This document shows, in pieces, positions 10,286-23,290 of a DNA stretch of 64,000 nt. This DNA comes from Tanypteryx hageni (taxonomy: Eukaryota > Arthropoda > Insecta > Odonata > Petaluridae): the NCBI GenBank assembly GCA_028673005.1, contig CM054118.1, positions 86,243,855-86,307,854 of the forward strand, in the 5' to 3' direction. Made by a program: the position numbers and the translations under genes. The notes beneath the pieces were generated by a model. It ran no database searches, was not told where the DNA came from, and was given only the letters and a program-made list of their open reading frames with translations. Position 1 is the first letter of the stretch; each line of letters opens with the position of its first letter.

Positions 10286-10975
10286 TTTGCAATTTCCCCA
10301 TGTGGCAGATCCCAATATACGAGATGGAGCACCGTCGGTACAAATTCCTGCACATAACTTCCATGAAATTTCCAAACGTTCTAAGTAAGAAGTCAAAGTA
10401 TCGAATATATCTTGTGTGTTCTGAGAGTTCTCTGCAGCACAGAAATTGACTAATTATTTCATTTTAATGAATGAAGAGTACAAATGCTAATAGTTGTGCT
10501 TTGCCGCTAATATCGGTTGACTCGTCAGCTTACAAAGCAAAGTCTGACATTTTAAGCTTATTAGAAACATTTTTCTCTGTGTTAGATGACATCTTCTAAC
10601 CTTCGAATTGTATCATTAGAAAGCGGAATTTTGGCAATTTCTTGTCCCGTTTCATCACCGATCATTGTGCTAACTATCGCACGGCACGCAGGCAAAATAT
10701 GTGACTCTGCTATAGTGTGAGGCTTCATTTTTTGAGCTATGATTTCTGTTACCTGATAAGAAGCAACTTGAATTATCAGACACTTTAACGTTTTTTCGTA
10801 GTAACTCGCTCGTTTAGAATGCAGTTCCACCAAATTTTTGAAAAAGTTCAAATCTTTTCCTTCAAGGTGTGCATGTTTTCTGGTGAAATATCGCTTCAAT
10901 TTGATACGAACCATGGCTTCGTTTGATAGTTTCTCACCGCACACAACACACATTGGGACAGGAAATCTTTATCTC
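10286..10975 (-). pseudogene. BED-finger hAT transposase relic (ZBED5-like)
   Basis: The minus strand encodes the start of a hAT transposase. A zinc-finger remnant, MCVVCGEKLSNEAM, is followed by LKRYFTRKHAHLEGKD, ASYQVTEIIAQKMKPHTI and IPLSNDTIRRLEDV. After a frameshift and stops come ADESTDISGKAQLLAFVLF (about 10490-10545) and SWKLCAGICTDGAPS (about 10330-10370), a classic block of hAT catalytic cores. The order and spacing match animal ZBED5-type hAT proteins. The C-terminal half, including the hATC domain, is missing on the left. A hAT terminus (cagtggttctcaaccggtgt, minus strand) lies at about 11622-11641. Confidence 0.8.
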
Positions 10976-11049
10976 AACGCCAAGAAAAGCCCAGACTCAA
11001 ATAACTGTCCATATACATACGAGAAACCTTAGAAATCTTACTTGACTTG

Positions 11050-12100
11050 GTCCCGTTGAAACTGGGTTTTCCCTTAATATGTTCTTCGTATTTTTTCACC
11101 GTTACGTTTTCTTGTAATAAATTTGTCTATTTTTAGAGGCGCAAGTTTTATAATTTTTAGCAATGATAATTAGACGAAACCACTAATATCTCAGTTTTCT
11201 ACCAAACAGTATTACACAAAACGCTTAATAAAAATTATTTTATACAGAATAAACTCACGAAACATTCACAGACACCAAATTGTAGTATAAGCCAGCCAGA
11301 GTCGCGGACAGCCAGGAAGGTTACCGCAGGCGGAGCATGCTACATACGTCATCGTAGAGACTTAAGAGAGCAACTAGAATCAATCAGTTGATTATGACTC
11401 ATGCACAAGGGATTCGGTTACTATGACAATGCTGACAACGTTTCTGGCAGGCTTACTGTTTACGCGCCTTCAAAAGCAGTGACACTTTTGGACTGGATTC
11501 AACTAGTCTTAATACTGCGTGTTAGTTTCTTTGTTAAAACTGTGTATATAATCCCTGGAAGACGCGCAGATTAGCAATTTCTCTTCGAAGTCTCGCGGCA
11601 CACTTGGGAAATGTTCACGGCACACCGGTTGAGAACCACTGTGATAGAGTGACGAAGATGAAAATTGCGGAGAAGAATGTGAAAAATTGAATTATAAGTA
11701 GATGTCTATTTCTGCGACTAAGAAACCGATACACATTTAATATAGACAGATAGAAATTATTATAAACTGACAAAACATTTACAGGAAAATTTAATAATTC
11801 AAGTCATAACTCAATACGTGCTATTCCAACCCAGTTCCACTTATGAGTTCGTTACTGATACTATCCGTTATGAAGTTCGTAATATTTCATCGGTCTCAAT
11901 GCTCTATCCCTAGACAACAATCGAAAGGATGGCTTGGCAGCTTCTATAATACATCTTCAGCTCGTACATCTGTCATTTCTGGATAAAAAGGTGTTTTGTC
12001 TGTAGCTCGAGAATAAAGATCATTTCCACGAATGTTTTGTTGGATATTTCCATTGATGCCTTGAAAAACATGCAGCATATTAAACATTTCTTACCATTTA
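11050..12100. other. No gene recognised outside the hAT terminus
   Basis: 5' non-coding part of the hAT relic, then AT-rich sequence. ggagaagaatgtgaaaaatt at 11670 resembles ggagaagaatgcaaaaaatt at 10171, another shred of the LINE C-terminus. Confidence 0.4.
11560..11641 (-). mobile_element. hAT terminal end belonging to the BED transposase relic
   Basis: Read on the minus strand the sequence starts CAGTGGTTCTCAACCGGTGT and continues gccgtgaacatttccc. It is the 5' terminus expected upstream of the transposase on that strand. No opposite terminus was found to the left. Confidence 0.6.
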
Positions 12101-12189
12101 ACTTACTGTCTCAGGCTCACGCAAAATATGGGCTATCTCGGATCTCTACTTTTATCGGCTCTTCCTCCGTTCCGATGTGTAATCCCGCA

Positions 12190-12560
12190 GGTCACCTCTT
12201 CCTCCTCTCTCTCTCTCTCTTTTGTTCTATCGCCGTTAAGCCCTCTTCGCCCTCTCTCGCCACTCCTTGTCCGCCCTTCGCCCCTCTTGGTCCCTCTCGA
12301 GCACTCGAGAATGAATCCCTTCAGACCCCACCCACCCATATACTCACCCTTCACCCACCCTCCTCTCGACGCTCCTGGGCCAAAATCCTTTCCTGGAACG
12401 CCATTTACCTCCCCCCCCCCCCGCCATACATTCCTCCCTCCCTCCTTTCGCCCTCGGATGCCGCCTCCGCCGCAACAATCCGTCTCCCTCCACCGCACCT
12501 CCTCTTCCACACCTCCCCCCCGCTCCCCTAATCTCCCCTGGGGCCATCTCCTCCCATGTT
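12190..12560. repeat. Pyrimidine-rich low-complexity tract
   Basis: C/T-dense sequence with ctctctctctctctct and long C runs. Open frames on both strands arise from composition (Pro/Ser/Leu one way, Gly/Arg/Glu the other) and are not considered genes. Confidence 0.8.
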
Positions 12561-12699
12561 GCACCGCGCGACAGCTTCCTCTGAAGGATGGACCGCGCCC
12601 CATTCGCTTCCTTTACGTGCTGTCCTTCCGCCCTTTAATCTCTTATCGAGGCGCTGAGGTGTGTGCTTCTTTAAGAATGTCGCCTCCGGAGCGGAGAAA

Positions 12700-14440
12700 C
12701 ATTTTAGTTTTAATGCACGTGATAAACGTGGCTCGCGATAAATGAAGGAGTAATCGCTAGTTAGATGGGCGCTACCCGGATATTATTACACTTGTGATGA
12801 TAGCTGAGAATTATATTTCCAGCTATCCTTTTCCTCCACAATTTCGAAGAATGGCTTTTCGGTGAATCGAGAAAGTGGCCAATGCTTCCTTAGTGTAAGG
12901 TAAATAGGTGTAAGGTGACCAACTTTTCAGGAAGCCTAAGGAGGGACATTTTAAAATATTTACCGATTATAAGGAGTGACATATTACAGTGTCGAGTTTT
13001 ATGTTGCATTTATTGGTGCGTCAGCCTTAGATAAATAGATGTAATAAATATCAGGTAGCTTTCTGTGACCAGTAAGGATGTTTCGGACGGTTTAAATGAA
13101 AATTCTGAATATAAATCATGATTTTTCAAAAAGCGGGGTAAAAGTTGGGATATTTAAGGGAGCGGAACGAGTGACGAAAAAGAGAGATTGTCTCTCCAAA
13201 TTTGGGACGGTTTGTCACCCTGCCTTAGGGGCCTCTGCTTGTTTCGTAGCGAAAAGCAAAAGAAGCCGAACGCCATCTCCAACGAAAGAGCGCCGTCGAA
13301 ATTTGAAGTCGGAGTGTTGTCTTTCGTGATGTTCACTTTTCAGCTTAAGAGTCACGTACCTATTTTACAAGGCAAAGTAAAGTTTTATGGATAAATGAGT
13401 GTATTCATAGGAGTTTTAATTATATTAAATTGTTCTAATATTGGTCGATGGATGTCATTATGGATGAGTGAGAATTCCTCCAGCGGCGAAAGAGAGAGAG
13501 AGATCGCTGGGCGTCTCTCTTCCGCCGAAAATTACTTTCCACTCCGAAAGTGCACTTTAAAATTTCAGCGGACCCTTTCCGCGTCGGGGTACTTTTCGCA
13601 ATCAAGTTCCCTGCGGTACAGATTCGTGTCTGCGCAACTCTTTTTTATAGGGGAGAATCAAAGAGGCACTAAAGGAGCGATTTAATGAAATTTACAGCAA
13701 ATATATCTTAAAGTTTAAACTGCAAGAATAGAAAAATATCCAAAATTAATGCAAATGACGCGAACGATCGAGAGACACGTTGAGATTTTTTATGAAAGGA
13801 ATCCGCCGTATAGTATGCGGCTCACGTAATAATGTTGGCAGAGCCTCCTAGGAGCGTCTCTTTGAATCCTAAGCGAGAGGAGAAAACAAAAGAAAGCAGC
13901 GGAACGAAATGAATGCCGAGAGAAATGGCGAGTGGCGTCCTGACTTGTCCATATGGTATCTTTATTTCAGAGGTGGTCTTTTAGGATTTTATAATACCCA
14001 AAGTAAACGCGATGAAGTTAAAAATTATGTTGATTTCATCACAATGGTTGTAAATAAGGGTAATTTACTATATTGAATTTAAATAGGTAAACGCTAATAC
14101 AATCAATAAAAAACGTTAATTATTACGGCAGAGTAAAAATTCGACGGACCGGAGTCAATATTTATATTGCTCGGATAGTGTCGGTTCATCGAGATGATCC
14201 ATTATTATACACAATCGTGATTAAATAAACAAAAATATAAGATGTCATATTATTGCTAATAACTCTAAAAACCTTTGAGTAAAAGGATTTTTGGAGCTCC
14301 CTTTAGATTATAGATTTAGGTTTAAATTTTGTCGATCCTTAAATATCTATTATCTTTCTTAACCTCGAACGAATGTATGTTCCCAGCTGATTCGCCTCTT
14401 CCTACGCGCAATGGGTATTTAAGAGATAGTGCAATGAATA
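12700..14440. other. No gene recognised
   Basis: Mixed composition with a short (GA)n at about 13488-13501. Frames at 13096-13330 and 13395-13685 have no domain. A splice or regulatory role cannot be judged. Confidence 0.4.
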
Positions 14441-14454
14441 ACTGGATAGCAAGG

Positions 14455-14692
14455 GAGAAGAGAAACCTGGTGCCGGCTTTTAACCTGCTCTTACTGAAGA
14501 GCACCAAGGGGGCCAACGGCTTAACGTCCCTTCCGATGGACGGAACGCTGACTTTGCCCGGCTTCCTCAAACCACACAAACAGGGGAGCCGGACGATCTC
14601 GGAAAAAATCCTATTTTCGAAAGATTCGTGCCCGCTGTCATCTCGAGTAGTAGGCGAGTAGCAACCTGCGTCCCAACCGCTACACCACCGGC
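14455..14692 (-). mobile_element. tRNA-derived SINE, copy 2 (minus strand)
   Basis: Read on the minus strand it starts with an A-box-like ggtggtgtagcggttgg, has a degenerate B box (ggcacgaatc) and continues into the body and tail of the SINE at 35010-35235: gtgtggtttgagga, aagagcaggttaa and gccggcaccaggtttc. Similarity over the whole length fixes the strand and limits. Confidence 0.8.
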
Positions 14693-14749
14693 ATCCCTAT
14701 TAACCTCGAATGATACTTCTAACTCCGCTTAATGAAAAAATATCTTCGC

Positions 14750-16300
14750 AGCCAGTAAGCGAGGAAATTCGCAGTAAGTCGGAAAAAATCTCCTTCCCTC
14801 GGATTCCCGCTGGAACGAAAGCAAACGAAGATTCGATCGACGCGGTCTACCCCTCGCGGATGACGTCGCGAGACCAATTCGAGGCTCGCGATGACGTCAC
14901 GCGAAGGCCCTTGCGACGCAAGCGAGTCCACGATGCGTCGTCGCGCGAACGACCTCGAACAAAAGACGCCGGGATCATATATCATCGGTCGAACCGCGGC
15001 AACGAGGGATGACGAGCATATCGAATTGCGTTCGAATCGGTCATGAGTGAAAGCACCTATAGAAATGGCAGAGATTGAGAGAAAAGTCGTACATATTCCC
15101 TACATCGCATTCTCTCAAAAACGACTCACTAAAACGGACGCGCGTGTGTTGTTCCGATGGTCCAGCAGCAAGTAAATCTTCTGAAAGCGTCGGCTCCAAA
15201 AACGAAAATTCTCAGTCCGAGAGAAAGACATGTAGAGGGAGAGAAAGGGACTATTATTAACGTATATATTCCTCTCCCTACGCTACTCGTCTTCCAGACA
15301 TGAATCTCCCCAAACCGTCCCTCCCTCCCCCTTTTTCCCCTAGCCCCCTCCTCGTTCACCCCCTTCCTCCTCCACCCCCCGCCCCGCCTCATGCCGCCGC
15401 CGCGCCAGGCATGCGCGGAGGCATCGCTGCGGAAGAGGAGTGTAGGGAGGGAGGTCAGAATGGCGGGTAGGAGGGGGGGAAAATGGTTCTCCCTCGGAGA
15501 GCGAGAAGGGAGGCGGAGGGGGAAGGGGGGTGGGCGTATGCGTGCCGGAGACAGATTCAGTGGGAACGCGGAGGCGGATAAGTCTAGAGGAGAGGTCTGA
15601 TCCCCGGAGGCGGAGGAAATAGCGGACGGAGGACAGCCTTTTCGAGTGTTTCGCGTCGGAATCCGCGCCTTGCGTCTGCCATGCGTCTTCCCGAGGAGCG
15701 CTGGTCGCCAGTCTTTTGTCAGACGTAGGCTTTCCGATGTCGCCGTCGGCCGACGGTCGTCGGGATCTGATAAATCGGCGCGGGAAGGGAACCGCTCGCG
15801 AGGGTCGACGGGACGGATGCGGGCCGCATTCGGACGGAAATCGAGGAGTCGGAGCGGAATTATCGAAAGCCCGACTGGAAGAGGACGTCCGACCGAGGTG
15901 AGTGTTTTTGTTCCGCTGCTATCGAACGAACGGATCGAGTTTTGCGTTTCGGCTGATCCATAGTCACGGATGTAGAGAGAGCGTTTTGGAAGAGGGGCGG
16001 AAGTGTGGGAATCGAGTTACGCTCGTAGTGCATTGTGACGCATTTAAAAGTGTGGAATCGGCGTATCGCAGCGGGAAGCGAACGCATCGCAAACAGAAGG
16101 TCGGTTCGGTGGCGCTCTTGAACACGTTGAAATCGGTCGTATGGCTATTAAAATTTTATGACGTCGTTATTCGAAAGCGGATCGCCCTTTGTCGTATTTT
16201 AATAGGCGGCGATGCCGTAATATGTAAAATAAAATATACGGAATAATCATCAACGACGCAGGTAAAACCGATGCTTCGTTTTAAAATCGCATCTTTCTCT
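14750..16300 (+). promoter_or_regulatory. CpG-rich block, candidate promoter and non-coding first exon
   Basis: CpG density is far higher than in the rest of the window. Within it, attcagtgggaa at about 15556 fits the arthropod initiator core TCAGT. A downstream transcript could run through 15559-15897 and end at a consensus splice donor, ccgag|gtgagt at 15898. A second possible donor is cag|gtaaaa near 16260. There is no recognisable protein; the longest frame (15646-15963) is Arg/Ser-rich with no domain. CCAAT and CACGTG motifs lie at about 16508-16605. This is the most plausible host-gene 5' end here, but transcription is an inference. Confidence 0.35.
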
Positions 16301-18740
16301 TACGATATTTTCCCGTGTATTCACGCTTGAAATCTCTCGTAAATGTAGCTAATCGAAACCTTATTTATACATTTTTTATGGATGCCAAAGAAAATATATA
16401 TTTAACTCGCATTGCATGACAAACCAGAATTGATCTTCCGGGACGAGAGATAAAGTTTATTTATTTTGACGTCGGGGGGAAATCATGCGTAAGCTGCCTT
16501 ACGTATACCACGTGTTCCTTCTCCCCGCTTCTCTCTCTCCCCCTCCCTCTCATTCTACATCGGCCCTTCGACCAATCACAGCTCAAGTATCATGCCACGT
16601 GACTTTTGGTGAGGGACTATCGCGCGGCACGCCTTGTGAGGTTTGAACTCATTCTCTCTAGCGAGGGTTGGAGCGGCATATCGCTTTAACGGTGGTCCTT
16701 CCCAAATAAATTTAACCTCGGTTCGAATCCGCTGATTGCGAAGCCTCTTCGCGTTGCTCGTTATTCGGGAAAGACTCGAGGAAGCAATTACATGCGGTCA
16801 AGGACGGCTCCGGTCGGGATAATTGGAAGGCTCGCGCTTTTGCCGAATTGCGACTTGCGTTTGCTCCTATCCGAATTCGAGTATGTTTCCAACGCAGATG
16901 TTACGTTTAGGGATGTCTTCCATTAGAAATGATATGTAGTTTATTTTTTTAAATGAATAAGAAAACTCGATTAAAGTCATAAATACTCTGAAATGATGAA
17001 CGAAAGTGCGCGCTTGAAAGTAAATTATACATGTTAGAGAAGTTATGCTACTAAATTTCATTGGAAAAATGTCTTCCATAGTATTAGTGTGTAATTTTGT
17101 CGTAATAAATTTGGTAATTTAGGTTTTGCGTGTCAAATTAAAATATTAAAATGATTGTTTTGAATTAATGCACAAAAAAGTATTCTGTTAGCTATATTAA
17201 ATCAGATCTGTCCAAACTTTTAATATCAGCAGATAACTTCAAAAAACGTTTCAAGGCGCGGGCACTATACATTGAATTTATTCATCTAGGCACATTAATA
17301 GTTGCTATAAAATGAAATTTATCTAAACATAGGAATATCCCTACATAAAAGTCGAAGTTAATTTATTTTTTAGAAAAATGGTGTGAAATTTGACATTGAA
17401 TTTTATTAGCAAGCTTGATGTATGAAAGAATATATTTCGCCGAAGCTATATTCATACTCTCGTTCCAATGTATGTCTGCTAGCATTGATCTACAACTTGA
17501 TTTAATAATTTTCGTATTATCAAAGCCAGATTAACGCTGATTAGCTTTGAAACAAAACACGAATTCAGTCTAAGAGAGGCGTATTTTAGAAGTGGTATTT
17601 CTTAATAAGTGTTAAAAGGCCAGCATTTTGGCTGCTATGTCAATTGTTTCAATTCACTTCCCAATTCAATGATTTCTATTTCATACAAAGTAGTACCTCG
17701 CTTTCAAACATTAGATTTTTGACTGGCGTTATTATTGATGTCATCTTGAAAAGTATTTGAAATTAATAATAAACATAATTTATCAAGGTATCAACATTCT
17801 TAGTCCGTTTTTATAACGCCTATTCTGTTCTCTTTTCAAGAGAAGTGAGAAAAGATACCTCTGCGGACTTGAGTTATCATCCAAAGATGACATTTCTTCA
17901 TAACAGCGTGAATTTGAATTGATTCCATCATTTCTACGATCATTTGTTTTCCTCTCGAAGTTCAATACCAAGTTCGCTCAGCTTCGACTTGAGGCATTCG
18001 GAAAATTAAATAACCCAAGATCTCGTGACAGTTCAACATCTTCAGACATAGATTCGTTCTTCTAACTGCTTTGATGCAGTGATGCATATTTCTGATTAAT
18101 TTTTTAATTTTCCAAGAAAAACATTCCCAACTAGACGCTAACATTCTTTATTTCTAGCACGATAATCGAAACTGTTTTTCTTTTCCAAAATTCTCTCAGT
18201 ATTCTTGAATTAGGCACTTATATTTGCTTTATATTTATTAATCGGCATAAATAATATAGCTTGTCGCATGTGTATAAAGAACGTTTCAGTTCAACTTTAG
18301 ATGTTCTTACTTTACCGTTTTCTGTGCGTTTTTCTTGGTACTGTTTATACAAGATTACAAAGTGTGTTTCCGCGTTGCATTTATTTTTCATTGCTATAAT
18401 CGCATCACAAATATGGTTGACGCATTTTTCGATAAACGCGCAAAAGATACCGATACTCCGTGCGATATTGATATCGTAAGAAAATGTTCTATTTTTTGCA
18501 AGGTTGAAGAAGACACTATAATTTTAAACCATATCTCTGTAATATAACTGTAACCATTGAAATACTTCTGGTTCATATTTTTAATAAAAATTGCTCTGTT
18601 AAAGTTTCGAAAACTTATGGTATTTAGTTAAATCCTTCAGGTGCACAATTGGACTGCAAATTCACCGGCACTGAAGTCTTTTGTCGTACCCTTTGAGTGT
18701 TGAATAAAAGTCTCTCTTTTTCAATATTATCATATTGCCG
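16300..18740. other. No gene recognised; AT-rich
   Basis: The only motif noted is a B-box-like ggttcgaatccg at 16721 with an A-box-like ggttggagcgg 50 bases upstream. The arms do not pair well as a tRNA, so this is probably a SINE shred or chance. The rest is AT-rich without domains. Confidence 0.35.
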
Positions 18741-18749
18741 CAGTGCTCA

Positions 18750-19680
18750 ACCTTTTTTTTAAACGTGCTCTTGAGTGACACACACCAACTTAATATTGCT
18801 AGCAAAAAGAGTATTCCTGTAAATTTCGGCTGTTACTGTCTGCTTCTCACGACGGATCCGGTTCAAGATGACGAACAAGATTAAACACAATGACGCGGCT
18901 GGAGATAAAACAAGACAAGATAACAAGATAAACAAGACAAAGGCGACAGTTGGACCGTGAGCCTTTTGAACACTCATCCGTAGTTGCGAGATGGGAGGAG
19001 ATGATTGCAATGCATCCGCTCTGCTACTAATTCGATCTTTATCCTTCTTGCGGGCAACATCGAGGTATTTCGCGAGCAATGTGTTCGATTTAAATTCTAA
19101 TTCCGGTCGGATCAGCCACAGCCCTTGCAAAATTCTCCCTTTCCGCCGCCCCGACTTTCTTTCCTCCATTCCCTACATGCGTTTGTGTTATTTGATGCGA
19201 TTTTTCCTCGAAAGCGAATCTCCAATCGAAGGATATCTGCTTTGAAGAGACTAACGCGCAGCAGCCAACACGTACGCAATCTTATCGAATCTAATTCTTC
19301 TCTGTTAAAATTAAGATATTAGTTCCACAATGTACATTATTTTTCTGCGCATTATGAAATGTGTCGGCAGCCTATCTCTGTCAGGTGTCACTTTTATCAA
19401 TATTCGAAATTAGTTACTCTCTGCCCGTGCTATCTTTAAATTCATTTTATCTTAACGTTTACGAAAACTGATTCTTACAAATATAAGGCATCTTAAATGT
19501 AATGCGGGATGGCAAAATGTGAAATATAATCACAAGATGAGTACATTTCTGTTTAAAATATAATTTGTGTAACTTTTCTCGAAATTAGCGTGCCATGTAG
19601 AACTTCCTTCTTGCGTGCCACAGTTGAATTTCTCCGTACAATATGTCTGTTGGTAGCGTTTAAAAATGAGACTTGCGTAT
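18750..19680. other. No gene recognised; possible hAT end
   Basis: cagtgctcaacctttttttt at 18741 resembles a hAT left terminus. The frame on the minus strand 18759-19169 has one hydrophobic stretch but no recognisable domain. Not called as a gene. Confidence 0.3.
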
Positions 19681-19685
19681 TTTAA

Positions 19686-20624
19686 CCCTCAGTCAACCAA
19701 GGTATTTTGCACCTCAATCCTACCCGCGAGGGGTAACTGAATCCCCCATTAAATTTGCATTGTAAATGAATTTTTTTCACTAATTTTGATCATTGTTTCA
19801 TTTCATTAGTCCTTTAAGTCATTTTTCATACCATACTGCAAATTATTTTCTTATACCATAAATATATTTGTCATTGTTAAAGAAAGAAAAATATTATATT
19901 CTAAAAGTTGGTACGTGTTGGAACAGAGTCTGATGCCATTTGAAAAGCATTCCCTCTCACTGATGTTATCTCGTCAGTAATTAACTATCAGTAATCGATA
20001 ATAAACCATCAAGAATCGCATCGACATCTGTAACAATGGCAAAGTAGGAGAAAGTTATCTTTGGCAGCCTTTTCGCTGAGTAGGAATAATCGCTTGAAAA
20101 TTCTGCATTAGCTATCAATCCAAGATAAGATTAGTATGCTCTCTTTAATCAATGTAAACATTTGATTTACTTTTTGTAGCATCCGATAGGCAATACAAAG
20201 GAAATGAACAATTAAATATATTGACTTTTTTTCAGCATCTCCTACGATAAGAATTCTGCTGTTACACCACCTTCCACTAACCAGTAGTGGCTAATATAAT
20301 TTCGTGAAGACGAAAGTAGACTAATAGAAGGCCAAGTGTATTATCAATGCTTTCAAAGACACTTCGAAAGTAAAAATAAAATTTTCTTCGAGGAGAAATA
20401 CTGTTCCGAATAATACCAAGAGGGATTACTCTGTTACCCCGAGATAATTATCGATATTTATTTGAATAATGTCGATAATTTCAGGCTTATTTTTTATGAT
20501 TATTCTTTCAATGCATTAAAAAAACAATTACATTTAAGGAATAAATTAGAAAATTTTTTAAACAAAATTATCTAAAATTTTAGTGACTGGAATAATCTCT
20601 TTACCCCACTTGGTAGTCTGAGGG
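19686..20624. mobile_element. piggyBac-like MITE, 939 bp, TTAA flanks
   Basis: TTAA at 19682-19685 and 20625-20628 flank termini CCCTCAGTCAACCAAG and, inverted, CCCTCAGACTACCAAG (14 of 16 identical). There is no transposase sequence inside, and the interior is AT-rich. Confidence 0.8.
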
Positions 20625-20629
20625 TTAAT

Positions 20630-21795
20630 ATATTGATTAAATGATTTTGTCATGAAAAGCTTTTTATTTTGTAAAATGAGAAAACATTACTCGAAACGAT
20701 GCATGGTTTAAAAACGAAAAAGGAAATATCAATTTTCTTCCCTGATATTTTAAACAATTTTGTTCAAAATTGTTGTGATATTGTTAGCATCCCACAGAAA
20801 AAAGAATTATTTGTAAGACTTTCAGTATTTGTATTTTTAAAAGGCTCCTTTATATCTATTATAATATATTTTAATATAGAAAACAAAATTTTTGATTCAA
20901 CGATTGTATAAAAAAATCAAATCCAAATTTTAAAAAGAAAATAAAAATGTCCAAACAATTTTAAAATATCATAATAAAACGAGATTTTTATATTTTATTC
21001 GCCGTTCCTTCCGTCCTTATCCTCAAATCAAAAACGCCGGGAATGATTATTTCTCGTGCCTCTTACTCTCTCTTTGTCCTGGCCATTTATTGCTGTTGCG
21101 AATTTACCTCCTGTTCTTTTTTATTTTCAACGACTCGACATCAAAGTCGGCCTTATTGCTTTCTTTTTTGGCCGATGACCTTTCTCAATCGTCCTTCTAG
21201 TGTTTTAAGTTGTCTTCCGCACTCAGACAACCCCTACTAATGTATTTTCCATCCAAATTGTTCCTAAGCGGTCCATTAACTCTCGAGGTTCCGTTTGAAT
21301 GCACCTAAATGTTGTTACTTTGCTCTTTCGATTTGAACTGTCAAATTTCCCAAACCTTCCTCCCTGCCATGCTAAATGCTTTAGGTTGCATTTATTTTAC
21401 TTTGGATTACAGCTTATTGTTGAGTGCTCGCCACCGCCCATCCCCCTTTGTATGACCAACTTCCAATAACCTCTCTGTCCCTCCCAAATTCTCGCTATCA
21501 CCCACTACTTCCCATTTGGCCATTTACCTTTAGTATACGTTAGACATTGAGCTTGTAAATACTTGTAACTGCCGAAACCTTCCGCAAAAATGAAATTGGC
21601 GTTTTTATTACTATTGCATTCACTATCGTGTTTCTTTGTCTCCTTAGTTCTTTCACTTATATTTCGTGGCTCCGTGCTGTATGATGACCTCCATTACAGG
21701 CGTTTTCCACTTTTCAGCGTTTGCTCGTGAAGCCAAGACGAAACTCTTTGGATACTTAGCCACTCCGTGTTTACGTAGAAAGGTCGCCTTCCTGC
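20630..21795. other. No gene recognised
   Basis: AT-rich then pyrimidine-leaning sequence. No termini, RNA gene or protein domain identified. Confidence 0.4.
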
Positions 21796-21799
21796 CGTA

Positions 21800-22070
21800 C
21801 GACCACTTCCGTGGATTACGCGGCACACACACATACATCCACGCAAGAAGGGAAACCTTGTGCCGGAGGCATTAATTAGCCTCCTACTCTTTTCTAGAAG
21901 CACCAAGAGACCGCACTGTTAAACTTCTTATCCTACGAACGGAGTGCTGACTTGCGTGATCTCCTCACAGCACGCGAATGAGAGGCGGGGCACGGCTGGG
22001 TGTAAAAACCAGCCATCGGCGGTATTCGAATCGAGCGGAAATTTAGCGTTCAGCCAACGCTCTTTTTCGC
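21800..22070 (-). mobile_element. tRNA-derived SINE, copy 3 (minus strand)
   Basis: On the minus strand a B-box-like gattcgaatac (about 22025-22035) is followed by the shared body (tgaggagatcacgcaag) and the tail gccggcacaaggtttccctt, ending in tgtatgtgtgtgtg. The tail and the tgtatgtgtgt end also occur in the + strand copy at 35010-35235. Confidence 0.8.
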
Positions 22071-22289
22071 TATTTTACTTCTATGTTCATGATTATTCAG
22101 TTGCGAGTGACCTCATGCTACATGTTGATTGTTTATCAAAAATAAACTGTAATATTGTTTGTTCCATTTTCCTTGATATAAGATGGTGATCTCACCATGA
22201 GGGTGTCGCTTTTTTAAGGGCTAATTGTAAGCAGATGTATGCGACGGAGTCATTTATTTTGCGTTGCTCTTTAGCTAATCTTTGAGCTG

Positions 22290-22510
22290 TGGCTATCCGA
22301 ATTTCTCCCAAACATGAAACTCCTTTGCCTTTGCGATCTCCTGCGAACATCACGGGAATCATGGCATTTGAGGTTACACCTTTCTTACGGAAAGCAAAGT
22401 GCACTCATTCATATGCATGGAAGCATAGTCCCGAAAATAAATCCAACAGGGAAAAGAAACTTGGCCTTGGCCTGGAATCGAGCCCAAGTAACCCACATGG
22501 CGGGCTGATA
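22290..22510 (-). mobile_element. tRNA-like relic (minus strand)
   Basis: A minus-strand B-box-like gggctcgattccagg occurs near 22470-22484. Flanks do not match the other SINE copies, so the family is uncertain. Confidence 0.3.
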
Positions 22511-22519
22511 GGGTCAAGG

Positions 22520-22655
22520 TTCAAGGAGGATGGGGTATCGGTAGGAGGCGGTAGGTAGTCCATGGGTCCTCCCGGCAAAAGGAAGATCCGAGTTCGATTC
22601 CTGGTCGAACTGAAGTGTATTCCTCCTCCGTTGAAGCGCGCAATTCGCTCTTCTG
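22520..22655 (+). mobile_element. tRNA-like relic (plus strand)
   Basis: gagttcgattcctgg at about 22588 is a good B box, with an A-box-like ggtaggtagtccatgggt about 45 bases upstream. The arms suggest a tRNA-derived SINE head, not a working tRNA. Confidence 0.45.
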
Positions 22656-22679
22656 AAAAAGACTAATTTCTTTCCTTTC

Positions 22680-23290
22680 TTACCTTACGAGGCGAACTAA
22701 CAAATCGCAGTGGTTATTCGGTTTCCGTCGCTATCATAATCCTCATTTGTGAATGGATCGATGGATTTATGTTTCCACTTAAATACAAACAGGGATATTC
22801 TAATGTCTGCCAAATTGAAACCACCGAAATTGTAACTTTGGACGATCGAAAGGAAGGCTAGAAAACTATTTAGAAATAAACACAAGAGAGTGCAGTATCT
22901 ACAGAAATGCAAATATCTTTTCAAAGAGAAAGCAAAGGAAAAGATTTTATCCAACTTTTTGAGTAGCAGGGATTGTGGAAAATCCATCTAAATTTATAAG
23001 GACTTCTCCTTAAAAATTTAAATGGACGTAAAGTTTGCAATATGTTAGGTAGTATACTATTAAGGACAAATAGTGCGATCTCAGAGGGCGAAGCATATAG
23101 ATAACGATTGATTCATCCGATCATATATTAAAGGAAAAGAGTAACCTAGCGATAATGATATTCCTAAAATTAATAGCTCGTTTTTAGTTTTATTAATTGG
23201 ATTTTCAAAAAGAGATAAGGATGTGGTAGATAAAAATTCACTACACTAAACGCCTTAGGATTAGGTCAGCAGAGGAGCTCTAAAACGAAT
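22680..23290. other. No gene recognised
   Basis: AT-rich. The part after 23040 may be older upstream LINE sequence, given the RT relic that follows, but no motif could be read. Confidence 0.35.

Noticed and set aside
12037..12745. Long Pro/Ser-rich frames on + and Gly/Arg-rich frames on - strand
   Set aside because: Compositional artefact of the C/T-rich tract; frames on both strands are open over the same bases.
16680..16735. Possible tRNA gene with A- and B-box-like motifs
   Set aside because: The T stem pairs at only 3 of 5 positions and no acceptor stem forms.
18759..19169. 136-codon minus-strand frame with a hydrophobic stretch
   Set aside because: A single hydrophobic segment in a short frame is weak evidence; no homology recognised.
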